The position numbers were made by a program, and so were the translations under genes. The notes under the pieces were generated by a model. It worked only from the letters and a program-made list of their open reading frames with translations, was not told where the DNA came from and did not search any database. From NCBI GenBank assembly GCA_020723805.1, contig DYID01000001.1, positions 78,711 through 142,710 on the forward strand: a stretch of 64,000 nucleotides of DNA, given 5' to 3'. The stretch is from Anaerolinea sp. Its GTDB lineage: Bacteria; Chloroflexota; Anaerolineae; Anaerolineales; Villigracilaceae. Shown here in pieces: positions 1 through 10,000 of the stretch; positions within the stretch are counted from its first letter, which is position 1, and the number at the start of each line of letters is the position of its first letter.

Positions 1-302
1 ACGAAGACGACTCCCTCCTCCTCCAGCAATTGACGCTGTCTCTCTGCGCCGGGTCTCTTGCTGATCTTGCCCTGCGCGTTGATGACTCTCTGCCACGGCA
101 CATCGTCGGGGCAGGCTGCCATCGCGCCGCCCACCCAGCGCGGACCGAAGGCTTTGTAGGTTTCAAAATCCACGCCGGGCGGAATGGGCAGCATCAGCGC
201 AATCTGCCCATAGGAGGCGACTTTCCCTCTGGGAATCTGCCGCACCAGGTTCCAGACCTGTTCATAATAGGCTTGCGGGTTGGGAGGGGAGGTGAATTGC
301 AT
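1..302 (-). CDS. MGMT/alkyltransferase-like (ATL) DNA-binding domain protein, 3' end outside the window
   Basis: Reverse strand from CAT at 300-302 translates MQFTSPPNPQAYYEQVWNLVRQIPRGKVASYGQIALM...GPRWVGGAMAACPDDVPWQRVINAQGKIS..., typical of the ATL/Ogt C-terminal domain; open to position 1. Confidence 0.85.
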   Translation of the reverse strand, partial: MQFTSPPNPQAYYEQVWNLVRQIPRGKVASYGQIALMLPIPPGVDFETYKAFGPRWVGGAMAACPDDVPWQRVINAQGKISKRPGAERQRQLLEEEGVVF

Positions 303-305
303 GGT

Positions 306-342
306 AAGTAGTAATTGGTAATTACGGAATGAGAATTGGTGA
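306..342. repeat. 7-bp tandem repeat array, ATTGGTA-like
   Basis: agtagta attggta attacgg aatgaga attggtg. Confidence 0.7.
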
Positions 343-427
343 CTCACCTTACGCAGTTTCTTCGTAGCGCGACATTTATGTCGCCTGAAAACGCGAGATA
401 AATCTCGCGCGACCGCGTAAGATGAGT
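342..427 (+). repeat. Repeat family 1, copy 1 (three-stem palindromic element)
   Basis: ACTCACCTTACGCAGTTTCTTCGTAGCGCGACATTTATGTCGCCTGAAAACGCGAGATAAATCTCGCGCGACCGCGTAAGATGAGT. Confidence 0.9.
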
Positions 428-434
428 TGGTGAA

Positions 435-716
435 TTATGAAGTTACAAACTCTCCACCGGCGATGGACTTCTCCAGCAATTGACGCGCCGGGTCGAACTT
501 CAACTCCACCTCGATCTGCTGAAAACAGCGGTTGCTCCCGATGAGCCCCTTGCGGACAAGATAGCCATCCCCCTCATCGTTGAGGCTCAGGTCGTTGTCC
601 AAATCCACGCGCCCTTCGATGACCTCGCCGCAGCGACTGCATTTGACTTGAAACGTGTAATACCGCTTTGCGGGTCTCGCAGGTTCACGGCTGAAGAGCC
701 TTTTGAAGAAGTTCAT
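435..716 (-). CDS. Small hypothetical protein with one CxxC pair (zinc-ribbon-like)
   Basis: 93 aa ORF, FQVKCSRCGEVIEGRV; ATG start. Confidence 0.6.
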   Translation of the reverse strand: MNFFKRLFSREPARPAKRYYTFQVKCSRCGEVIEGRVDLDNDLSLNDEGDGYLVRKGLIGSNRCFQQIEVELKFDPARQLLEKSIAGGEFVTS

Positions 717-760
717 AATTTCCTTTCCAAACTCGACAACAGCCTTTGCTGCTGCTCTCT

Positions 761-806
761 ACTTTCCACTTTCCACTTTCTACTTTCTACTTTCCACTTT
801 CCACTT
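761..806. repeat. 7-bp tandem repeat array, CTTTCCA family
   Basis: ctttcca ctttcca ctttcta ctttcta ctttcca ctttcca ctt. Confidence 0.9.
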
Positions 807-812
807 CTATCA

Positions 813-1577
813 TCAAAACTCCCACTTCCTCAACACCTCCATCGCCTTGTAACTCGTCAAATCCAAATGCAAAGGCGTGATGGACACGTACCCGTCCTCC
901 AGCGCGCCGAAGTCGGTACCGTCCTCGAACACGCCGGTGGGCGCCTCGCCGCCGATCCAAAAATACGGTTTGCCGCGCGGATCCACCCGTGCATCCAGCG
1001 CATCGCGGTACACGCGTAGTCCCTGCCGCGTGACCATGTATCCCGCCAGTTCGCTTTCTCTCAAGTATGGCACGTTCACGTTCAACACCACCCCCTCGGG
1101 CAGACCGTTGGCAATCACCTTTTCCGCCACGCGCCGGCCCACAACCGCCGCCGTCGAATAATCCAGCGGACCCTTGTGTCCCTCCGGCGAATTGAGCGAG
1201 ACTGCAATCCCCTTCACCCCCGCAATGACCGCCTCCATCGCCGCCGTCACCGTGCCGGAGTAAGTGATGTCGTGACCGATGTTGGCGTTGGGGTTGATGC
1301 CCGAAATCACCAGGTCAATCTCCTCCTGAAGGAACCCCAGCAGAGGCAGGGCAACGCAGTCCGAAGGTGCGCCGTCGCAGGCGAAGGCAGACGTTCCGTC
1401 GGCGAGGACCGTTTCCCTCACCCGCAGAGGACGATCCATCGTCTTCACATGTCCCGAAGCCGACCAGTTGCGGTCCGGTGCAAAGACAGTCACTTTGCCC
1501 AGTTTACGCATCTCCTGCGCCAGGGCGAGCAGTCCGGGCGCGGTCACGCCGTCGTCGTTGGTGACAAGAATGTGCAT
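813..1577 (-). CDS. surE: 5'/3'-nucleotidase SurE
   Basis: 254 aa, N-terminal MHILVTNDDGVTAPGL, SGINPNANIGHDITYSGTVTAAMEA signature. Confidence 0.95.
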   Translation of the reverse strand: MHILVTNDDGVTAPGLLALAQEMRKLGKVTVFAPDRNWSASGHVKTMDRPLRVRETVLADGTSAFACDGAPSDCVALPLLGFLQEEIDLVISGINPNANIGHDITYSGTVTAAMEAVIAGVKGIAVSLNSPEGHKGPLDYSTAAVVGRRVAEKVIANGLPEGVVLNVNVPYLRESELAGYMVTRQGLRVYRDALDARVDPRGKPYFWIGGEAPTGVFEDGTDFGALEDGYVSITPLHLDLTSYKAMEVLRKWEF

Positions 1578-1581
1578 GGTT

Positions 1582-1614
1582 CAATTTCCGATTTGCAATT
1601 TTGGATTTACGATT
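1582..1614. repeat. 7-bp tandem repeat array, ATTTNNG family
   Basis: atttccg atttgca attttgg atttacg att. Confidence 0.75.
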
Positions 1615-1647
1615 GTCTGATGATTATAACCCTCGCGCCTGTATAAT

Positions 1648-2820
1648 TTGCCCATGCCCTTCAACTCTTTTTTCACTCTCCATCCAGGTCGGCGCTTTCC
1701 ACTGCTCACTGATCACTGCTCACTGTTCACTGATCACTGTTCACTGATCACTGATCACTGTTCACTGATCACTGTTTACTGCTCACTGATCACTTTCTAC
1801 TTCCTTTCCTCTTGTTCCCCTCACCCCCCTTCTTCCCTCCAAACCTCCCTCCTCGTCTATCGCTTCTCCCCTCCCGCCCTGCTGGAGTACTCCGAAGACC
1901 TCCGCCTCCTGCGCGAAATCCCCTTTTCCCTCCCTCCCAACTGCGGACTCTTCGACCTCTTCCCCGCTCCTGTGGGATCGTTTCTCCTCCTCGAACTCAA
2001 CTGTCCCGGCGGGCAGACGGTTCTCCTCTTCGACCTCGAAACGGGCTCCACATCCCAACCCTTTCCCAACACCGACAGCCACTTCCTCGCCTGGCAAAGC
2101 GACGGGCGCGCCGCCTACCTCAAAGTGGACTCGCTCGGCAGCCCCCGCATCCTCCGCGCCTACGTGGATGGCGGGCAGGACGCCCTTTCCATCCCCGAAT
2201 TCACCTACGACCTCGCCGCCCAACCCAACTCGCCTCACTTCACCTTCACCCTCTCGCGCGGACTGGGCTATGGCAGTGAACTTTCCCTCGCCTCCAGTGA
2301 CGGACGCCGCGCCGCCCTGCTGTATTCCGACCCATACCACTACATTTCCTTTGTCCGCTTTTCGCCGGATGGGGAGCAAATTGCCTTCATCAAAATTCCC
2401 GACACGCAGACTCCCTTCACAATGGGCGAATTGTGGGTGATGAAGGCGGATGGCTCGAACCCGCGTAAACTCGCCGACGCCGATGCCGGTCACGGCTACG
2501 CCGCGAATTGGTCGCCCGATGGAACGAAGATCGCCTTCGTGGTGCGCGAAAACCCCGCTGACCCTCAAGCCGATGTCTCGAGCGATGCGCTCATCAGCAA
2601 CATCTACATCGTCGAAGTTGACAGCGGGCAGATGACCCCTCTCACCTTTTTTGAGCAGGGCTATGTCGAGACCCCGCATTGGTCGCCGCAGGGGAACATC
2701 TTGGCGTTCAACCGGGTCGTAGATGGTAGAATGAGCGTGTTCATCGTGGAGACGGCGTCAGGTGAGGTAAAGCCCCTCGAGACCGAACCAGCCTGCTGTC
2801 CCGCGTGGATGCGGAAGTGA
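1648..2820 (+). CDS. TolB/WD40-like beta-propeller (putative lipoprotein), N-terminus encoded by 7-bp repeats
   Basis: 390 aa; FSPDGEQIAFIK, WSPDGTKIAFVV, WSPQGNILAF blade motifs; TATAAT just upstream of ATG; no obvious in-frame alternative start after the repeat. Confidence 0.75.
   Translation: MPMPFNSFFTLHPGRRFPLLTDHCSLFTDHCSLITDHCSLITVYCSLITFYFLSSCSPHPPSSLQTSLLVYRFSPPALLEYSEDLRLLREIPFSLPPNCGLFDLFPAPVGSFLLLELNCPGGQTVLLFDLETGSTSQPFPNTDSHFLAWQSDGRAAYLKVDSLGSPRILRAYVDGGQDALSIPEFTYDLAAQPNSPHFTFTLSRGLGYGSELSLASSDGRRAALLYSDPYHYISFVRFSPDGEQIAFIKIPDTQTPFTMGELWVMKADGSNPRKLADADAGHGYAANWSPDGTKIAFVVRENPADPQADVSSDALISNIYIVEVDSGQMTPLTFFEQGYVETPHWSPQGNILAFNRVVDGRMSVFIVETASGEVKPLETEPACCPAWMRK
1700..1797. 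repeat. 7-bp tandem repeat array, TCACTGA family (about 13 units), within the CDS at 1648
   Basis: tcactga tcactgc tcactgt tcactga tcactgt tcactga tcactga tcactgt tcactga tcactgt ttactgc tcactga tcacttt. Confidence 0.93.
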
Positions 2821-2826
2821 GTCCTC

Positions 2827-3486
2827 ATGTTTCGCCGAGTCTTGTTCCTCCTGCTCCTGTCATTGTTCATTGCCTCATGCGGAGGCGCTCCTGCCGCCAC
2901 CGAAGGAACGTCTGCGCCCACGGCGGAGCAGGCGACCCTCGAACCGACTTCCCAGGCGTTCCTTCCCGAAACGCCCACCCCCACGCAGACTCCTCTGCCC
3001 ACCTCCACTCCCACCGAAACGCCCCTGCCCCCGCTCGAACTCCCAACGGAAATCCCCAGCGCCCCTGCCCTGCTCGCTTGGGACGGCGTTCCCACCTACC
3101 TTGGCGACTCTCAACCCGGCTACGCGTTTCGCGTGTTGTACAACCCTGAAATCTGGGCGCTCACACAAGACCAGTTTGGCTTCCCCGCCCTCGCGCACCG
3201 CGCCATCCCCTATTGCGTCATCTCGGTCACCTCGGGGCGCGGGCTGCCTCCCAACGTCTCGGTGGAGCAGGATGTTCTGTACACCAAGACCGTCACCTTC
3301 TACGTCGGCACTGCTTATGAAAACGGCGTGAAGAAATTCGTCACCTACACCGGCGGCGACGGCGTCATCTTCACCGCCTTTCAAGTTTCCTTCGAAGAAC
3401 AAGCAGACCAATGCCTGGCAGACGCCGAAACGGTTCTGACCACGCTGCGGTCTGTTCCCTCCTTCCAAGCCACTCCCACCCCCTAG
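2827..3486 (+). CDS. Putative lipoprotein with Pro/Thr-rich linker
   Basis: MFRRVLFLLLLSLFIASCGG lipobox, TPTPTQTPLPTSTPTETP linker. Confidence 0.75.
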   Translation: MFRRVLFLLLLSLFIASCGGAPAATEGTSAPTAEQATLEPTSQAFLPETPTPTQTPLPTSTPTETPLPPLELPTEIPSAPALLAWDGVPTYLGDSQPGYAFRVLYNPEIWALTQDQFGFPALAHRAIPYCVISVTSGRGLPPNVSVEQDVLYTKTVTFYVGTAYENGVKKFVTYTGGDGVIFTAFQVSFEEQADQCLADAETVLTTLRSVPSFQATPTP

Positions 3487-3496
3487 GTGAACCCTC

Positions 3497-6025
3497 GTGA
3501 CCCGCACCGCCCGGAACCTCTTCACCGCCTTGATGGTCAGCGCCGCCCTTTTGGGGGCAAGCGCTGCCCTCGCCGAACGCGCCTCTGCTCCCGCTCAGGC
3601 AGTGACACCCTTCCTCTACCCGCCTTATCCCGGCACTGCCTCGCAGGAATCCGTCTTCGACCATTCCAAACCCATCTATCAATATGACAACAAGGTGCTG
3701 ACCTACGCCGGCGACGAGGCGAACCGCAACTGCCCTGTCCCCCCGCCGCCGGGCACACCGCCTCCGCAAAGCGGCGTGTGCAACGCCGGCAGCGGCGCCT
3801 ACTGGTCTTACAGCCTCGGCGACTGGGTCTATTACGACGGTCACGACGGCGTGGATTACGGCATCTCCTACCGTCCCGTCTATGCCGCCGCCGACGCCGA
3901 CCAAATCGTCTACGCCGGCTGGTGGGACCCGCAAAATCACAAAATCAACCTCGGCATCTACGTCCGCCTGCGCCATCCCAACGGCTACAACACCTACTAC
4001 GGACACATGAGTTCCGTTGCGGTGCAAGCCTGCTCCACGCCGGGCTGTACCTTCGTCCCTCACGGCGAGGTGTTGGGCATCAGCGGCACCACCGGCAATT
4101 CATCTGGTCCGCACCTGCATTTCCTCGTCCGCGACCCGGCCGGCAAATCGGTGGACCCCTACGGCTGGAAGGGGAGCGGTTCCAGCCCCTGGGCGCCTCA
4201 GCAGAAAGAGTCGCTGTGGGCGGCGCTGCCCTCCCTCACCTACTACGGCGCACAAATTTACCCCTCCGGCAACCCGCTCGAATTCCCGCCGCGTCCCGCC
4301 GGCGGCATCATCGTGGACGACGGCTCGCTCGAATTCGACGAAACCCCCGACGGCTGTTGGGCGCAAGTCCCCGCCTCCAGCGCCACCAACGGACGCATGA
4401 GCACCGTCAAACCGCGCACCGCCTCCGCCACCTGCTCCGGGCGCTGGGCATTTCCCACAGGCGTCCGCGAAGGTATGTACGCAGTGTACATCCGCATCCC
4501 CGCCGTCAAAGCCACCAGCCAGGGTGCGGTCTATACCATCCGTCACGCCGGGCGCAGTGACCGCATTGTCATCAACCAGGCGGTCTTCCCTAACATGTAT
4601 TACGTCACCGACGGCTGGGTCTATGCCGGCAAATACAACTTCAGCGGCGCAGGGGACGAATACATCGAACTCTCCAACCTCACGCAGGATGAAACCGCTG
4701 CCATCGCCGACCTCGACCTCGGCGCAGACGCCGTGCGCTTTGTCTTCCAGGGAGACGCAACCGCCACTCCTCCCTCGCCGGTTACTGTTACTCCTTCACG
4801 GACGCCCACCGTCACCCCCACGCCGACTCGCACCTTCACTCCCACCGTCACCCGCACACCGACCATTACCCGCACGCCGACGGCGACCTTCACCCCCACC
4901 GTCACGCGCACGCCGACGGTGACTCGCACGCCGACCATCACCCGTACTCCAACCCGCACGCGGACTCCCACCGCCACCCGCACCCCCACGCGGACTCCTA
5001 CGCCCTCGCGCACGCCCACCGCCACGCGGACTCCTTCGTCCACGCCCACCCGCACCCCAACCCACACCCGCCGTCCCACGCTGACGCCGCAGTATTACCT
5101 GGTCAAAGTGTATTTCGCCAGCCGCGCCCGCTACAACGCAAACCTGCCGCCCATCGAAGTGGCAGGACAGCGCTACGTCCGCTCCAACGCGCTCTACACT
5201 TCCGTGCTAAACGAATACTTCAAAGGTCCCGGGGCGGTCGAGCGCACCTCCTACGGCTGGATTGCCGTCAACAACGGTTTCACCGGCTACAGCCGGCTGG
5301 AGGTTCAGGATGGAATCGCCCGCGTCTATCTGACCGGCGCGTGCATCTCCGAAGGCAAAGACTTCAACATCGCCGACCTGCTCTCGCTGAACCTCAAGCA
5401 GTTCCCCGAAATCCGCTACGTCAAGGTCTATGACCAAAACGGCTCCACGCGCGACCCCAGCGGCGTCAGCGACTCGGAGCCGCTCTGCCTCTCCGAATAC
5501 AAGACCCCCACGCCCACACCCACGCGCACTCCCACCGCCACCCGCACGCCGACCCGCACCCGCACCCCCACACGGACACCGCCCCCCACCAGCACGCGCC
5601 GTCCCACCGCCACGCCGCAGTGGAGGCTGGTCAACGTGTATTTTGTCGGCAGGTTTGCTTACGAAAACAACATTCCGCCCTTCGAACGGACGGGGGTCCG
5701 CTGGGTGCGCACCAGCAACCCCATCGGCGCAGTGCTGGACGAATACTTCAAAGGACCCGGCGCGCAGGAAAAATCCTCCGGCTGGATGGCGCTCTACAAC
5801 GGCTTCACCGGCTATGACCGTTTCGAACTCCGCGACGGAGTCCTTCACCTCTACCTCAAGGGGGCGTGCGACCGCGCCGGGCAAACCTACACCATTGCCA
5901 ATCTGCTGTTCCTCAACCTCAAACAGTTCCCCGAAATTCAATTCGTCAAAATCTACGACCAAAACGGCACAACACAGACCCCGGGCGGGGCGAGCGATTC
6001 CATCCCTGCCTGTTTACAACCGTAA
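3497..6025 (+). CDS. Secreted M23-family metallopeptidase with two (TPT)n linkers and two C-terminal GerMN-like domains
   Basis: 842 aa; signal peptide; YYDGHDGVDYG and GPHLHFLVRDP M23 motifs; two homologous ~130 aa C-terminal repeats (VYFxxR...LPPxE...EYFKGPGAxExxxGWxAxxNGFTGY...LNLKQFPEI). Confidence 0.8.
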   Translation: MTRTARNLFTALMVSAALLGASAALAERASAPAQAVTPFLYPPYPGTASQESVFDHSKPIYQYDNKVLTYAGDEANRNCPVPPPPGTPPPQSGVCNAGSGAYWSYSLGDWVYYDGHDGVDYGISYRPVYAAADADQIVYAGWWDPQNHKINLGIYVRLRHPNGYNTYYGHMSSVAVQACSTPGCTFVPHGEVLGISGTTGNSSGPHLHFLVRDPAGKSVDPYGWKGSGSSPWAPQQKESLWAALPSLTYYGAQIYPSGNPLEFPPRPAGGIIVDDGSLEFDETPDGCWAQVPASSATNGRMSTVKPRTASATCSGRWAFPTGVREGMYAVYIRIPAVKATSQGAVYTIRHAGRSDRIVINQAVFPNMYYVTDGWVYAGKYNFSGAGDEYIELSNLTQDETAAIADLDLGADAVRFVFQGDATATPPSPVTVTPSRTPTVTPTPTRTFTPTVTRTPTITRTPTATFTPTVTRTPTVTRTPTITRTPTRTRTPTATRTPTRTPTPSRTPTATRTPSSTPTRTPTHTRRPTLTPQYYLVKVYFASRARYNANLPPIEVAGQRYVRSNALYTSVLNEYFKGPGAVERTSYGWIAVNNGFTGYSRLEVQDGIARVYLTGACISEGKDFNIADLLSLNLKQFPEIRYVKVYDQNGSTRDPSGVSDSEPLCLSEYKTPTPTPTRTPTATRTPTRTRTPTRTPPPTSTRRPTATPQWRLVNVYFVGRFAYENNIPPFERTGVRWVRTSNPIGAVLDEYFKGPGAQEKSSGWMALYNGFTGYDRFELRDGVLHLYLKGACDRAGQTYTIANLLFLNLKQFPEIQFVKIYDQNGTTQTPGGASDSIPACLQP
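4779..5080 (+). repeat. Low-complexity Thr-Pro-Thr-Arg coding repeat (linker 1 of the M23 protein); a second shorter one lies at ~5507-5610
   Basis: Repeated cgcacgccgacg/acccgcacc-type units encoding TPTVTRTPT. Confidence 0.85.
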
Positions 6026-6110
6026 CTCAAAGCCCCAGCCTCGCTGACTGACCCATCGGGGCTATTGCGGAAGACCTCTCTGGCGGATAAGATGAAAGCA
6101 AGGAGGAAAG

Positions 6111-6875
6111 ATGAACACCCGCCATTGGATACTCGCCGCCTTGCTGCTGACATCCTGCAACCTGACCGCCGTCCAGCCGACGCCGACTGCGCCGCTTCTT
6201 CCCTCGCCGGCGCCCGCTTCTCCCACATCGAACTTATCCACCCCCACGCCTCTTCCCATCGAGACTCTGCTGGCGGCTGATACACCCACCTTGCCTTCGC
6301 CCCTGCCCACCGCCACGCCGCGTATGGTCCTTGCCGCGCCCAAAGACCAGCCGGTCAACTGCCGCTTCGGACCGGAAGTTTCCTATGCCATCGTCGGCGC
6401 GCTGGTTGCAGGCAGGCAGGCGGAAGTGGTTGGCAGGAACACGGACTTTACCTGGTGGTATGTCCGCAACCCCAGTGACCCTTCCACCAACTGCTGGCTC
6501 TCGGCAGATTTCGTCGTCGTCACGGGGAATGTGGAGGCGCTCCCGGTGGTCAGTCCGCCCGAAATTGGGGTGACCAATATCCGGGTCCGGGTGGAACCGC
6601 CGGTGATGAACGTGGCTTGCACGGCGTTCCCGCAGACCTTCAGCGTGTTCGGGCAGATTACCGCCAACGGTCCGACCATCGTCACTTGGCGCTGGGAGGC
6701 GAGCAACGGCTACGCCTCGGAGCCGGCGGCGCTGTTGTTCGAATCCGAAGGGACGAAAGAAGTGACGGGCTTCGTTACGGTGGGCAGCGTCAACGACTAT
6801 TGGGTCAACCTGCATGTGTTGATTCCCAACGACCGCAGCGGCGGAGCGACCTTCAAGGTGGTCTGTACCCCGTAA
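6111..6875 (+). CDS. Putative lipoprotein with SH3b-like region
   Basis: MNTRHWILAALLLTSCNLTA lipobox; VNCRFGPEVSYAIVGALVAGRQAEVVGRN...WWYVRNP...CWLSADFV SH3b pattern. Confidence 0.75.
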   Translation: MNTRHWILAALLLTSCNLTAVQPTPTAPLLPSPAPASPTSNLSTPTPLPIETLLAADTPTLPSPLPTATPRMVLAAPKDQPVNCRFGPEVSYAIVGALVAGRQAEVVGRNTDFTWWYVRNPSDPSTNCWLSADFVVVTGNVEALPVVSPPEIGVTNIRVRVEPPVMNVACTAFPQTFSVFGQITANGPTIVTWRWEASNGYASEPAALLFESEGTKEVTGFVTVGSVNDYWVNLHVLIPNDRSGGATFKVVCTP

Positions 6876-7015
6876 ATGAAACGGCGGTGAAAGAGCCGCC
6901 ACATTGTCATTAACGACATTGTATGTTTTCCGAAATATGACCTGCTTTATAATCCACATGGTCCTTACGCCCCCTTTGCGAATCCAAATATATCCATCTT
7001 ACAGGATAAATTGAA

Positions 7016-10000
7016 ATGGCAGGTCAATGGATTAGAAATTTTCTCTCCCCTCCAAAAACGCTGGAAGGGGAGAGTGCGCATTTGGGGCGAATCATCCATT
7101 TGGTCACGTTATGGGGCATTCCCATCCTGCTGTTGGTTATTGTCTTTCGGTTATTGGGGGGTGAAAGCCTTCTCAGCGATGTGAGTCTGTATGCGGGCTT
7201 CATGCTGGCGATGTTTTTGATTGGGCGGCTGGCGCTCAAGCGGGGATACGTCCGTTGGGCAGGGCTGGCGTTGACCTTTCTGGTGTGGACCGGTTTTACG
7301 GTCCTGGTCTGGTACTCTCATGAATTGGAAGGGATTGGCATCATCGGTTTCCTGACCATTGCCTTGGTGGCTGGCTTTCTCTTCGGCAGTGCCGAAGCCC
7401 TGTTCTTCTTAATAGTGAGCCTCGCGGTGATTTGGGAATTTGCCTACGCCGATGCCAGTGTCTTGAGTCTTGCCGCCGCCACCGGACTCAATCCTTCTGC
7501 GTATGCTTTCAATCTTTCGCTCAGTTTTCTGCTGACATGGCTCCTGCTCCATTTTCTGATTCGCACGTTGCAAAAGTCGCTTGCCGAAGGCGAAAAAGAA
7601 ATTCACCGCAGCCGGCAGGTTGAAGCCGCTCTTCAACAGCAAGCCGCCTATCTCAATGCTCTGCATGAGACCACCCTCGGCATTGTCAATCGCCTCGAAC
7701 TGCGCCCCCTGCTCGAATCCATCCTGGCGCGGGCATGTGAACTGGCTGACACCCGTCATGCGCTGATCGAACTTGTGACCCCGGATAAATCCGCCCTGCG
7801 GCTGGAACTGGGGCTGGGCATCCCTGAACCGTTTGTGGGGCATCTTACCTACAAGGGCGAAGGACTCACCGGGCGCGTGTGGGAAAGCGGCGAGACGCAA
7901 TTCATCAACGATTATTCGCATTGGGAACACCGCGATCCCGAAGTGGACGGAAGGTTCTATGCCATTGTCGGACTGCCGCTGAAATCCGGCGAAGAAGTCA
8001 TCGGCGTTCTGGCGCTGTTGTATGAAAAAGAAGATCAGCGCTTTCACAGTGAACTGGTGACTTTGCTCGAGCGTTTTGCCTCGCTTGCCTCGGTGGCGAT
8101 TCAAAACGCCCGTCTGTATGAAGCGGCGCAAAAAGAACTCGAGGAACGGCGGCAGGCGCAGAATGCCCTGCTCGAAAGCGAGGAAAAATTCCGCAAAATC
8201 TTTCACGCCAGCCCCATCGCCATCTGCATCACCACCTTCGACGAGGGGCGTCTGTTGGAAGCAAATTACGCCTACTGGGATATGACCGGTCTCGACCCAG
8301 CCGCCTCGCTGGGAAAGACCGCGGATGAATTGAAACTTTGGAGCACGCCCGAAGCGCGCGCAAAATTCCTCGAAGAACTCAAACGCAAAGGCTCGCTCTA
8401 CAACCCCGACGATTCCTTCTACGACGAACAGGGCAACCTCAAACAGGTCATCAGCTTCTACGAACGGGTGCGCATCGGCGGCGAAGACCGCATCATCTCC
8501 ATGTTCTACGACATGAGCGAACAGAAGAAGACGATGGAAGCGCTGCGTCAGAGCGAAGCCCGCTTGCGCATCCTGCTCGAAGCCTTCCCGGATATGATTT
8601 TGGAAATCTCGCGCGAGGGCATCATCAAGAACATGGTCCCGCCAAAGGGAATGGAAGCGCCCATGCCGCCCGATATGTTCGTGGGCAGGCGGCTGGAGGA
8701 AGTGCTGTCCGAATCGGCGGCGGCGCAGGCGCTTTTTGCCATCGAACGCGCCCTGGCGACCGGTCAGATGCATGCCTTCGAGTTCGAACAAAAAATGAGG
8801 GACGATTATCGCGTTCTCGAAGCCCGCGTCGTGCCGGTCTTCAAGGATACAGCCTCGGTGATGCTCCGCGATGTGACCCAGCAAAAGTGGATCGAAGCCG
8901 AGCGCGAACAACTCATCAATGAACTCGAAGAAAAGAACTTTGAATCCGAATCCCTGCGTGCCAGCCTGGCAAGCATCGTCGGAACCTTCGAATTCTCCGA
9001 AATCGTCCAGCGCATCCTCGACCAAATTCAACTGGTGGTTCCCTACGACAGCGCCTCCATCTGGCGGCTGGAGGGGAAAAAACAAATCCTCATCGGCAGC
9101 CGCGGCTTGCCGCCCGAACTTCCCCAAGACCTGGAATTCGAAATTGACGAACAAAACCACGCCGCCCCCATCTTTCGCGGCGAACTGCCCTACCTCATCA
9201 GCCGCGACGTGCAGGCGGAATTTCCGCGTTTCCGCCAGGAGCCGCACAACTACATCCACTCTTGGCTGGGCGTCCCTCTCAAAGTACGCGGCAGAGTCAT
9301 CGGTTTGATTGCGCTGGACGGCAAACAAAGAGGTCAATTCGACGAACATCATGCCCGCCTTGCCGTTACCTTTGCCGACCAGGTGGCGATTGCCCTCGAA
9401 AACGCCCAACTCTTCTCCAGTCTGCAAGCCGAATTGGAAGAGCGTAAGCGCCTTATCCGTGAACTCGAACTGAAAAACATCGAATCCGAAACCCTGCGCG
9501 AAAGCGCCGCCATTGTCGTCGCAACGCTCGAACAAAACGAAGCCGTTGACCGCATCCTCGAGCAACTCGAACGCGTCATCCCCTACGACAGCGCCTCCGT
9601 TCAACTCATCAATGGCAATATGCTCGAGATTGTCCGAGAACGGGGCTTCACGCTGGGCGATAATCCCGCCGAGCGCATCTTCGCAATCAATGAAAGGGAA
9701 GTGTCTTATCCGGTTCTGATCGGACGTGCGCCATATGTCCTCTTCGACGACGTGCAAACGGTGACTAACGCCTTTGCCCTCTCGCCGCATAGCCGCATCC
9801 GCGCCTGGATGGCGGTTCCACTCAAAGTCAAAGACCGCATCATCGGCATCATCGCGCTCGACGGCTATCAGCCTGGCAAATTTAACGAAAGACATGCCCA
9901 ACTGGCAGTGACCTATGCCAGCCAGGTGGCAATTGCCCTCGAAAACGCCCGCCTCTACTCGGACCTGCAGGCTGAACTTGCCCTGCGGCAGCGCCTCATC

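Noticed and set aside
342-427. Possible CRISPR repeat or attC-like site
   Set aside because: Copies are kilobases apart with no regular spacers, cas or integrase genes; better described as a dispersed palindromic element
4796-5065. Arg/Gly-rich antisense ORF (GRRSPRGGGRARGRRSPRGG)
   Set aside because: Complement of the TPT linker repeat, not a nucleic-acid-binding protein
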